DNA of 23,048 bases from the NCBI GenBank assembly GCA_030606845.1, contig JAUWFP010000009.1, positions 1 to 23,048 on the forward strand. Direction: 5' to 3'. Both the position numbers and the translations under genes were made by a program. Under the pieces are notes generated by a model that was given only the letters and a program-made list of their open reading frames with translations, was not told where the DNA came from and searched no databases. Position 1 is the first letter of the stretch; the number at the start of each line of letters is the position of its first letter. Positions 8,076 through 14,430 of this stretch are shown here, one piece after another. The DNA comes from Anaerolineales bacterium. Its GTDB lineage: Bacteria; Chloroflexota; Anaerolineae; Anaerolineales; E44-bin32.

Positions 8076-8561
8076 TCAGGTCGCCTCCTCATTCATTCGG
8101 TTGGCAATCAGTTTCTTCCGCACCCGATGAGCCTTCACTTTGGCGGCGGCTTCAGAGATCAGCAAAATCCGTGCGATCTCGGCGTAAGGCAATTCATATT
8201 TAATGCGAATGATAAACGCGGAACGGTCAATTTCAGGCAACGTTTTTAGAAAGGTCTGGATGCGATCCAGTTCACTACGGACTTCAGCGGATTTTTCTGG
8301 TCCAGGGGCTGGGTCGGGGTGCATATCCTCCAATTCGGTATGTTTCCTTTGTTTCCTTAACTGCCCCAGATACACATTACGAGCAATTTTCAAAAGGTAT
8401 CCCTTGAGCGTTTCCGTTCGTATTGAACTCAGATTCATCCAGGCGCGTACGAATGTTTCTGAGGTGATATCCTTCGCCTCCTCGCTGTTGCCAGAGAGCC
8501 AAAAGGCAAAGCGATAGACGTCATGCGCATATTTGAAGTAAAGGTCGTTGAATTTGAGCAT
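8076..8561 (-). CDS. RNA polymerase sigma factor, ECF family
   Basis: Alternative sigma factor of the extracytoplasmic-function group (about 161 residues). Region 2 spans residues 5-72 (DLYFKYAHDVYRFAFWLSG, then the -10 recognition helix EEAKDITSETFVRAW). A variable linker rich in Pro/Asp follows. Region 4 spans about 92-150, with the helix-turn-helix LPYAEIARILLISEAAAKVKAHRVRKKL. ATG 8561 is preferred; a GTG at 8588 is in frame but adds nine residues outside the fold. The ribosome site is weak. The downstream gene encodes a single-span membrane protein, its probable anti-sigma factor, and ECF factors of this kind usually activate their own promoter. The signal is unknown. Confidence 0.92.
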   Translation of the reverse strand: MLKFNDLYFKYAHDVYRFAFWLSGNSEEAKDITSETFVRAWMNLSSIRTETLKGYLLKIARNVYLGQLRKQRKHTELEDMHPDPAPGPEKSAEVRSELDRIQTFLKTLPEIDRSAFIIRIKYELPYAEIARILLISEAAAKVKAHRVRKKLIANRMNEEAT

Positions 8562-8770
8562 GTTGTTATCTCTATATACAATATGCACGAGAATGGCGAA
8601 TCGTTACAACTATTTTGAAGCTAAAAACACTGCGTCCACATTCGTTCACTTTACCAGTCGCTGGATGCGAGACTGATAGCGGCGGGAATTGACAGCAAAG
8701 TTGTAAGATAAGGGGGAGGGAGCATGGAACGCTATTCGAGGATATTCACGAATCAACCTGGAGGTGACGT

Positions 8771-9415
8771 ATGCGGCAGATCGACATCCAGACTTGGCCC
8801 CGACGCGAGCATTTCAAGGTTTTTAACACCTTTGACTATCCACACTTCAGCTTGTGCGCAAATGTAGACCTGACGACGTTCTATCCTTTCGTCAAAAAGC
8901 GTGGAATTTCGTTTACCGTGGCGGTTGTATACGTACTCGCAAGAGCAGCGAACGCGATTCCTGAGTTCCGTTATCGTATTCGCGAGGGAAGAGTTGTAGA
9001 GCACGATATCGTACACCCATCTGCAACGATTCTAACGGATGATGATCTATTCAGCTTTTGTTCGTTTGAGTATATTGAGGACTTCTCGGAGTTTGCAGTA
9101 AAAGCTGCAGAGAGGATTGCTTGTGTGAAAGACGAGCTCACGCTGGAAGACGGACCTGAGCAAGATGACTTGTTGTACATGTCAGCAATCCCTTGGGTGT
9201 CCTTCACAAGCTTTATGCATCCTCTTCACCTGCATCCAGCGGATTCTGTGCCGCGGTTTGCGTGGGGCAAGTTCTTCGAGGAGGGCGAATCCTTGAAGAT
9301 GCCGTTGAGTGTGCAAGGACATCATGCACTAATGGATGGTATTCACATTGGCAGATACTATGCAGAAGTGCAAGGCTACTTCCAACAACCGCGGGTCGTG
9401 CTAGGCGATGGTTAG
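8771..9415 (+). CDS. Chloramphenicol acetyltransferase-like protein (CatA fold)
   Basis: Acyltransferase of the CatA superfamily, which moves acetyl from acetyl-CoA to a hydroxyl group, in true CAT enzymes the 3-OH of chloramphenicol. The 214-residue length matches CAT (about 213-220). The catalytic region HHALMDGIH (184-192) aligns with HHAVCDGFH, giving the general-base His185 and structural Asp189. Ser147 in PWVSFTSF corresponds to the conserved active-site Ser of CAT, and PLSVQ before the HH is also conserved. GGAGGT ends five bases before the ATG, a strong site. Divergent CatA homologues are common in soil and aquatic bacteria and need not confer resistance, so the substrate is open. The codon series continues open for 58 codons after its TAG stop. 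Confidence 0.85.
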   Translation: MRQIDIQTWPRREHFKVFNTFDYPHFSLCANVDLTTFYPFVKKRGISFTVAVVYVLARAANAIPEFRYRIREGRVVEHDIVHPSATILTDDDLFSFCSFEYIEDFSEFAVKAAERIACVKDELTLEDGPEQDDLLYMSAIPWVSFTSFMHPLHLHPADSVPRFAWGKFFEEGESLKMPLSVQGHHALMDGIHIGRYYAEVQGYFQQPRVVLGDG

Positions 9416-9592
9416 GCGTACAACCTATTTGCAGTCCCAGAAAATATCTGGGATCTTCGGAAGCCGCCCCTGCAGAAAGCGCGATTTAGGCGCAGTGTGC
9501 TGAACGAGCTGCGGTATGCGGTAAAACAAAGGCAGGGAGGATGCAGAGAAGCCGGGAATACCCCGGTCCGCAAGCTCAAAAATACGTTATAA
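9416..9592 (+). other. In-frame open stretch after the CAT-like stop codon
   Basis: After the TAG at 9413-9415 the same frame stays open for 58 codons (starting AYNLFAVPENIWDLRK and ending KLKNTL before TAA 9590-9592). The first 40 residues have a protein-like composition. No start codon with a ribosome site is visible, and CAT proteins normally end where the TAG is. It may be a gene remnant, a chance open frame (an open run of this length arises by chance in roughly one frame in sixteen), or a readthrough tail. TATAAT at 9588-9593 could serve as a -10 box for the next gene, but no -35 match is evident. Confidence 0.2.
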
Positions 9593-9676
9593 TCACACAT
9601 ATATGGACATACTTACTGTACTATATCCTAATAGTTAACGGGAACGATAAGCACCGGTTCTTTGTAGGAGAGACTA

Positions 9677-10000
9677 ATGGCGATTCTAAGTACGAAATTC
9701 AAGATTGTTATCCTCACACTGCTTCTGGGCGTTTTCGTTTCAGCCTGCGGTGGGTCGACGGGTGAGGTTGCTCCTACAACGGCAGTGAACACTGATGCAA
9801 AGATCACGCTCGACGGGAAAACGCTTCTCGAGGAACGCTGCACGGCTTGCCATACGCTCGATCGAGTCGAGAGCGCCTCGAAGAGTGCGGGAGGATGGGG
9901 ACTGAACGTCCGGGAAATGGTGGGCAAAGGCGCCGAGCTTAATGCATCCGAACAGGAAGTATTAATCGAATACCTTTCCATCACCTACAGATATCCGTAA
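9677..10000 (+). CDS. Small haem c-binding lipoprotein (mono-haem cytochrome c)
   Basis: A 107-residue secreted electron carrier. The signal peptide runs about residues 1-23 with the hydrophobic core VILTLLLGVFVSA, ending in a lipobox VSAC, so Cys24 should be lipidated and the protein anchored outside the cytoplasmic membrane. A Gly/Thr-rich linker follows. A single haem c motif CTACH (55-59) is followed by W74 and a probable axial Met81 in VREMVGKGA, then a C-terminal helix around EQEVLIEYLSITY. The pattern resembles the small cytochrome c domains that end in ...YL..YP. AGGAG at 9666-9670 is six bases from the ATG. It is a stand-alone gene and its redox partner is not identifiable here. Confidence 0.88.
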   Translation: MAILSTKFKIVILTLLLGVFVSACGGSTGEVAPTTAVNTDAKITLDGKTLLEERCTACHTLDRVESASKSAGGWGLNVREMVGKGAELNASEQEVLIEYLSITYRYP

Positions 10001-10306
10001 CACGAAGCCCATCACGGTCCAAACCGGAAAAAAACTATACGGTTGCTTGCCCTCGATGCAGAGTGGACAAGCAGCCGTTATTTCTTGTGTATAGGATGGT
10101 GTTGTACGTTTTGACCGCTGGACATATGTTTCCAGCGGCTAGGAAAAATTAATAAGAAGGATCGACTCGCTTGAAAAGCAACAGGTTGCACCGTAGAATT
10201 GCATTATTGGTCTTTATGGAACCGAGCTAGGTGTTCTGTGTCACCCTAGTTTTTATGGGTAAACAAGAATGATTTACTACTGCAGAAAGGGTGTGGCTGA
10301 GACTTT
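10001..10306. other. Non-coding gap with two hairpins
   Basis: No gene was seen in the 306 bases between the cytochrome and the next acetyltransferase. A perfect 8-bp stem with an 8-base loop (CCGCTGGA 10115-10122, TCCAGCGG 10131-10138) has no T-run on either strand, so it is not a typical terminator. A second hairpin at 10227-10254 is listed as a terminator. The remainder shows no repeat or clear promoter. Confidence 0.4.
10227..10254 (+). terminator. Candidate intrinsic terminator
   Basis: CTAGG (10227-10231) pairs with CCTAG (10245-10249), extended by TG/CA past a one-base bulge, and the stem is followed by TTTTT (10250-10254). The stem is short, so this is a modest rho-independent terminator for the cytochrome transcript. 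Confidence 0.4.
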
Positions 10307-10906
10307 ATGATGAGTGTTCAACCTGTTCACCTCATTGGTTCTATTGTGCGCTTGGAGCCACTTTCAGAAGCTCATGTGCCTGATTTGGCGGTCGCTGGAC
10401 AGGATGAGTCTATCTGGAAATTCCTGCCATACGGAAATGTCAACACAGAAGCAAAGATGTCCGAGCATGTTAAGATGCTGCTCGCCCGGGCAACGCGGGG
10501 GACAGACCTGCCCTTCGTAGTGGTTCTTCTTGAGTCGAACAAACCGATCGGTTGTTCACGCTACCTGGAGATAAGAGAAGATCATCGGGCTTTGGAAATC
10601 GGTGGCACCTGGTATGGCCGCGTTTATCAACGATCTGGAGTAAATACCGAGTGCAAGTATTTACTTATAAAACACGCTTTCGAGACGCTTGGCTGCATCC
10701 GCGTACAATTTAAGACCGACGCGCGCAACCAGCGATCACAAGTATCCCTTGAACGGATTGGCGCGGTCAAGGAGGGTACTCTACGCAAACAAATGATTAC
10801 GGCTGATGGTCATATCCGCGACTCTATTTACTACAGCATTATCGAAAGCGAGTGGCCATCTGTAAAGGCTAACTTGGAAGAGAAGCTGAAACGCTCGAAC
10901 GAATAG
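10307..10906 (+). CDS. GNAT N-acetyltransferase, RimJ/RimL type
   Basis: Acetyl-CoA-dependent acetyltransferase of the RimJ/RimL-like (Acetyltransf_3) group, 199 residues. The usual opening IGSIVRLEPLSEAHVPDLAVA is at residues 10-30. The strand and acetyl-CoA loop appear as EIGGTWYGRVYQRSGVNTECKYLL (about 97-120), followed by AFETLGCIRVQFKTDARNQRSQVSLERIGAVKEG (124-157), which carries the family's conserved N-x-x-S and ERIGA pattern. Family members acetylate protein N termini or small molecules including antibiotics; the substrate here is unknown. There is no strong ribosome site before ATG 10307 (ATG 10310 follows directly). It is unrelated in subgroup to the YhbS-type gene at 7055. Confidence 0.88.
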   Translation: MMSVQPVHLIGSIVRLEPLSEAHVPDLAVAGQDESIWKFLPYGNVNTEAKMSEHVKMLLARATRGTDLPFVVVLLESNKPIGCSRYLEIREDHRALEIGGTWYGRVYQRSGVNTECKYLLIKHAFETLGCIRVQFKTDARNQRSQVSLERIGAVKEGTLRKQMITADGHIRDSIYYSIIESEWPSVKANLEEKLKRSNE

Positions 10907-11115
10907 GGAATGCGTACAACCTGCACCTTTTCGCATTTGAAATTGATGGGCCTTGTGCCAAGCGTCCGCCAATTTCACTCTACAAATTGCGACACCAAAT
11001 AACCAATAATGTCTTACAATTCATTCCGGCAAATCAAAGCCTTCTACCTACTGCTGAAGTGCTCAGACCCTGGGTGAAAGACAAATTACAACAGATGATT
11101 CCTGTGTAGGAAAAC

Positions 11116-11475
11116 ATGACAGAAGAAATGGAAACGAAAACAACAGAAGTTCAGGAAGATGACGATAGATACATTAATAGAAAAAACTTAATATTGACAT
11201 CATCTCAAGCGATGTTGTTATCCTGGTTGTTTCTTGCAGTAATTGTGCTTTTTGTGATCAATCTGATTATCTTCTTGTTATCGGTAGCCGGTGTGCAATT
11301 CCAAGGCGCCATTGTTACGATTAACCAGATGATCGGCAATCTATCCACACAACTGCTCCTGATTGCCGTCGCGGGATTCTTTTTTGTTTTCCTGCGCGCG
11401 ATTTCCGAGGGGCTATACATGCTCATGGATTTGGGGGATGAAGTTTCAAAGATCGGTAAAGAGCTGGAAAAATAA
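11116..11475 (+). CDS. Small two-span membrane protein, unknown function
   Basis: I do not recognise this 119-residue protein. It has an acidic, Thr/Glu-rich N terminus (MTEEMETKTTEVQEDDD), a hydrophobic span at about 33-60, a short amphipathic loop (QFQGAIVTINQMIGNLSTQ) and a second span at about 76-95, then a charged C-terminal helix ending KIGKELEK. Both ends probably face the cytoplasm. TAGG lies five bases before ATG 11116. A stem-loop follows at 11528. It stands alone; the closest downstream gene is another small orphan. Confidence 0.65.
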   Translation: MTEEMETKTTEVQEDDDRYINRKNLILTSSQAMLLSWLFLAVIVLFVINLIIFLLSVAGVQFQGAIVTINQMIGNLSTQLLLIAVAGFFFVFLRAISEGLYMLMDLGDEVSKIGKELEK

Positions 11476-11527
11476 AAGTAGAATAAATCCAACGGAAGCT
11501 CGATTCACCACTATTGCGTTTATTACC

Positions 11528-11558
11528 TGCCCCGGCTGCCATCTGGTATGCTGGGGCA
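11528..11558 (+). terminator. Strong stem-loop, possible terminator
   Basis: TGCCCCGGC (11528-11536) pairs with GCTGGGGCA (11550-11558) through nine pairs with one G-U, and the loop can itself pair GCCA with TGGT. The bases after it (AACCTATTTCTATAAT) are T-rich but lack a true T-run, and they contain a TATAAT at about 11569-11575. It could end the 119-residue protein's transcript, but a structural role is equally possible. Confidence 0.35.
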
Positions 11559-11702
11559 AACCTATTTCTATAATTGTAGGGGACTGCATCGCTACACGAC
11601 TCGCGAAGGTCCCTGTAGATGGGCGCGGTATGGTTATCGGAAGGTTTACGGCATGAGCACACAACTTCGTTAAGAATCTATGCGCCGGAACGAAGGCTGG
11701 TT

Positions 11703-11921
11703 ATGGAAAAAGACGACGATCCGAAAGCACTGATCGCAAATCTTCAAGAACGCAGGGAGCTTCTTGTCTTTTTAATATCAGAATATGAAGATCGGCTTAT
11801 GTTTGACGACCTGAGAGGTGATGAACGCGAGCGCTCCTTAGAAGAGCTGCGCATGTTACAAATGCAATTACAATCCATCGATACCGCCCTGGCGGAGATG
11901 GAAAGCTCCCCGGATCTTTAA
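11703..11921 (+). CDS. Small charged coiled-coil protein, unknown function
   Basis: A 72-residue protein made mostly of predicted helix with heptad-like Leu/Ile/Met spacing (LIANLQERRELLVFLISE and later ELRMLQMQLQSIDTALAEME), rich in Glu, Arg and Asp and without Cys or membrane segments. It could form a helical hairpin or a coiled-coil dimer. The start is placed at ATG 11703, with AAGG six bases upstream; a longer frame back to 11619 has a non-helical lead (SEGLRHEHTTSLR) that looks untranslated. No family is recognised, and nothing around it indicates a role. Confidence 0.6.
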   Translation: MEKDDDPKALIANLQERRELLVFLISEYEDRLMFDDLRGDERERSLEELRMLQMQLQSIDTALAEMESSPDL

Positions 11922-12013
11922 GTTTGCCAGTAATTAAAATTGGGAGAGCGGTTTCTTATTGGAATTGTCCCGGATGGTTGGATGACCTAGGATTCTGAGG
12001 GTGAGAGGAGTCC

Positions 12014-12778
12014 ATGATGACTGAAGAATTCGTAGCGATAGAGCATCAAAACCAGGTCGCTATCCTAAAGCTAAATCAAGGAGTTACAAACGCAATCAAT
12101 GGCGACCTTGTCCATGCGCTTGACTCAGCAATTAAGAGCCAAGCTGCAGATCCTGATGTGCACGGAATGGTTCTTACAAGCTCAAACCGTAAATTCTTCT
12201 CCATTGGTTTAGATATCCCGCATCTATTCGCTCTCGGCGAGAAGAATTTTCGATCTTTTTACCAATCCTTCAATCAGATGTGCCTGGGCATGTTGACTTC
12301 AACAAAACCACTCGTCGCGGGGATTACAGGCCATGCGATTGCGGGTGGCTGTATATTAAGCCTTTGTTGTGATTACCGCTTTATCTCAGAAGGGCGCAAA
12401 CTGATTGGGTTGAATGAGATTAAATTAGGGGTTCCCGTTCCCTACGTGGCGGATTGCATTCTCAGGAAACTAATAGGGCATCGGCTGGCGCGCGATGTCA
12501 TGGATTCAGGCGGATTCCTCGAACCTGAAGAAGCACAACGATTGGGCATGGTCGATCGGATATTACCCGTGGAAGAAGTGGTATCTCAATCGGTTGAGAA
12601 GGCGAGAGAGCTGTCCTCAGACTCTCTGGAAGCATTCGCTTTGATTAAGAGCAGCCGAGTACATGCCCTTAAGCGAGAGATTACGGCGCAATTAGCGGAA
12701 CGGGAAAATGCATTTATTAAGTGTTGGTTTTCCGATGATGCCCGCGTGCGTTTAAAAGAAGCCATCTCTAAATACTAG
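12014..12778 (+). CDS. Enoyl-CoA hydratase/isomerase (crotonase) family protein
   Basis: Crotonase-fold enzyme of 254 residues acting on acyl-CoA thioesters in the cytoplasm. The oxyanion-hole segments are FFSIGLD (61-67) and GHAIAGGC (106-113), and the substrate pocket continues with DYRFIS. The stretch IGLNEIKLGVPVP (131-143) with Glu135, followed by IGHRLARD and EAQRLGMVDRILP, resembles delta3,delta2-enoyl-CoA isomerases more than two-Glu hydratases, because a second catalytic Glu is not evident. The best reading is an isomerase-like member helping beta-oxidation of unsaturated acyl chains, with hydratase as the alternative. GAGAGGAG precedes the ATG pair at 12014/12017; ATG 12017 has the better spacing. 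No other fatty-acid gene is adjacent. Confidence 0.85.
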   Translation: MMTEEFVAIEHQNQVAILKLNQGVTNAINGDLVHALDSAIKSQAADPDVHGMVLTSSNRKFFSIGLDIPHLFALGEKNFRSFYQSFNQMCLGMLTSTKPLVAGITGHAIAGGCILSLCCDYRFISEGRKLIGLNEIKLGVPVPYVADCILRKLIGHRLARDVMDSGGFLEPEEAQRLGMVDRILPVEEVVSQSVEKARELSSDSLEAFALIKSSRVHALKREITAQLAERENAFIKCWFSDDARVRLKEAISKY

Positions 12779-12838
12779 CGGTCGTGCGTTAGTATCCGAT
12801 ATAAAGTCGGGATGGAAACGCTGACGATAAGGAGCGTG

Positions 12839-13351
12839 ATGACACCTGATGTGATTCGTAAGATTTACGACTATACCTACTGGGCTTTTGAACGTGTTTG
12901 GAATTGCATATGCCAACTGACGGATGAACAATTCACACAGGAGCTTGGCTATTCATCGGGTTCAATTCGCAATCATGTCATCCACATGATCAGCGGCCAT
13001 CACCGCTGGGTTAACCGACTGAAGGGCGAGGAAGTTCTTCCACATCTCAATTTTAAGGATTATTCATCGCTAACGGCCGTGAAAGCTAAATGGGATGAGG
13101 CAAAAGCTGAATTTCTTGAATATGTTTATTCGCTTGACCAGGAACAATTGGACGAGGTGGTTACTGTTGAGATTGCAAGCCGAGGGGTGGTTTCAAATTT
13201 GCAGAGGTGGGAGGTGCTCCTGCACCTGGCTAATCATTCCACGGATCATCGCTCTCAGATTCTGGCAATGCTGCACCAACAATTTGATATACAAACGGTT
13301 GAGCAAGATATGATCTTCTTCCTGTGGGGAGAGGATGTAAGCCAAGGATAA
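12839..13351 (+). CDS. DinB-family four-helix-bundle protein
   Basis: A DinB/YfiT-like metal-binding four-helix bundle of 170 residues. The usual three His ligands are visible: His49 in RNHVIHM, and His123 and His127 in ANHSTDHRSQI near the end of helix 4. The family architecture (helix 1 with YDYTYWAFERVW, helix 2 ending in WVNRLKGEE) is intact. Family members include thiol-dependent S-transferases (bacillithiol or mycothiol) as well as many proteins of unknown activity, so function is open. ATG 12839 is chosen because TAAGGAG ends four bases upstream; ATG 12812 is in frame but has no ribosome site. It lies 60 bases behind the crotonase gene and may be co-transcribed. Confidence 0.85.
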   Translation: MTPDVIRKIYDYTYWAFERVWNCICQLTDEQFTQELGYSSGSIRNHVIHMISGHHRWVNRLKGEEVLPHLNFKDYSSLTAVKAKWDEAKAEFLEYVYSLDQEQLDEVVTVEIASRGVVSNLQRWEVLLHLANHSTDHRSQILAMLHQQFDIQTVEQDMIFFLWGEDVSQG

Positions 13352-13415
13352 TCAATCGCCACATACTTGTGCTAAGTAAAAGTGGTTTTGATGGGTAATC
13401 ATTCCGAACTGGCTT

Positions 13416-14324
13416 ATGGAGAACAACAACGTGAACAACTTAAAAGACCTTACTGGACCAATGCGTCTACCCTTCGTTATTTTAACTCCCGCCTGTGTTT
13501 TGGTAGGACTTGGGACCGCAGTTTGGTCAACTGGAGAAGTTAATACTATTTATTTCATCTTGGCGCTTATCGGGGCAATTGCTGCTCACATCAGTGTCAA
13601 TGCCTTCAATGAATACTTTGATTTCAAGAGCGGATTAGATTATAGAACCCATCGGACCCCCTTTAGCGGAGGCAGCGGTACCTTGCCTGAGAGACCTGAA
13701 CTCGCGCGACAAGCTTTGAGCGTCGCCATCGTAGCGATAATCATCACTGTACTGATTGGCTTTTTCTTCCTTCGGATAAGAGGGCTTTCCCTATTGCCGC
13801 TGGGTGCTCTCGGGCTTCTTATTATCATTGCCTACACACCCTGGTTTACCCGCAATCCTATTCTATGTTTACTTGCCCCCGGATTGGGCTTTGGACCACT
13901 GATGGTCATGGGTACCAATTTCGTTCTGACGGGCGGACACTCGTGGACGTCATTTATTGCATCGCTTGTGCCTTTTTTCCTGGTCAACGACTTGCTGCTC
14001 TTGAATCAATTTCCGGATATCGAAGCAGATCAAAGTGTGGGTCGACGCCATCTTCCCATAATCCTTGGTCGAAGAGTAAGCAGCCTGATCTATGGCACAA
14101 TCTTACTTCTAGCTTACCTATCGATCGTCCTCGGGGTCACGCTTGGCCATCTGCCTCCGACAAGTCTCATTGGGCTGCTAACGCTGCTTATCGCTATACC
14201 AGTCATCATCGGCGTTTATCGTTCCGCCGAGAGTGTGGAGAAATTAGTGCCCTTCTTGGGTTTGAATGTGATCATCAATATCGTCACTCCCACACTGGTC
14301 GCCATTGGATTGTTTCTAGGATAG
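13416..14324 (+). CDS. UbiA-family prenyltransferase
   Basis: Integral membrane aromatic prenyltransferase of the UbiA superfamily, 302 residues with eight or nine hydrophobic segments. Both Asp-rich, Mg-diphosphate-binding motifs are present: NEYFDFKSGLD (65-75) and NQFPDIEADQSVGRR (197-211). The form NxYFDxxSGxD plus NQFPDxxAD resembles menaquinone-type (1,4-dihydroxy-2-naphthoate) prenyltransferases, so a role in quinone synthesis is plausible, but no other menaquinone gene is nearby and related proteins act on other acceptors. TPWFTRNP around 141-148 lies in the second half of the bundle. The ribosome site before ATG 13416 is weak. The gene ends about 107 bases before the USP fusion and could share its transcript. 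Confidence 0.88.
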   Translation: MENNNVNNLKDLTGPMRLPFVILTPACVLVGLGTAVWSTGEVNTIYFILALIGAIAAHISVNAFNEYFDFKSGLDYRTHRTPFSGGSGTLPERPELARQALSVAIVAIIITVLIGFFFLRIRGLSLLPLGALGLLIIIAYTPWFTRNPILCLLAPGLGFGPLMVMGTNFVLTGGHSWTSFIASLVPFFLVNDLLLLNQFPDIEADQSVGRRHLPIILGRRVSSLIYGTILLLAYLSIVLGVTLGHLPPTSLIGLLTLLIAIPVIIGVYRSAESVEKLVPFLGLNVIINIVTPTLVAIGLFLG

Positions 14325-14430
14325 GCTGGGGAGCTTTACAATCTCTTGAAGTGTTGAGCGGTAGGGACCTTCACGGCTTTCAGGAGTTTCTAACGCGGGG
14401 TGATAATTATTAGAAGTGGGTGTTCTTTCG

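Noticed and set aside
7022..11921. An integron cassette array carrying the GNAT, CAT-like and small genes
   Set aside because: Only one weak attC-like palindrome was found. The CAT-like and second GNAT genes are each followed by GCGTACAACCT but no matching GTT-ending box lies downstream, and there is no integrase.
13865..14413. A 182-codon + strand frame overlapping the UbiA gene
   Set aside because: It lies in another frame of a clear membrane protein gene with both prenyltransferase motifs, and its own product has no recognisable domain.
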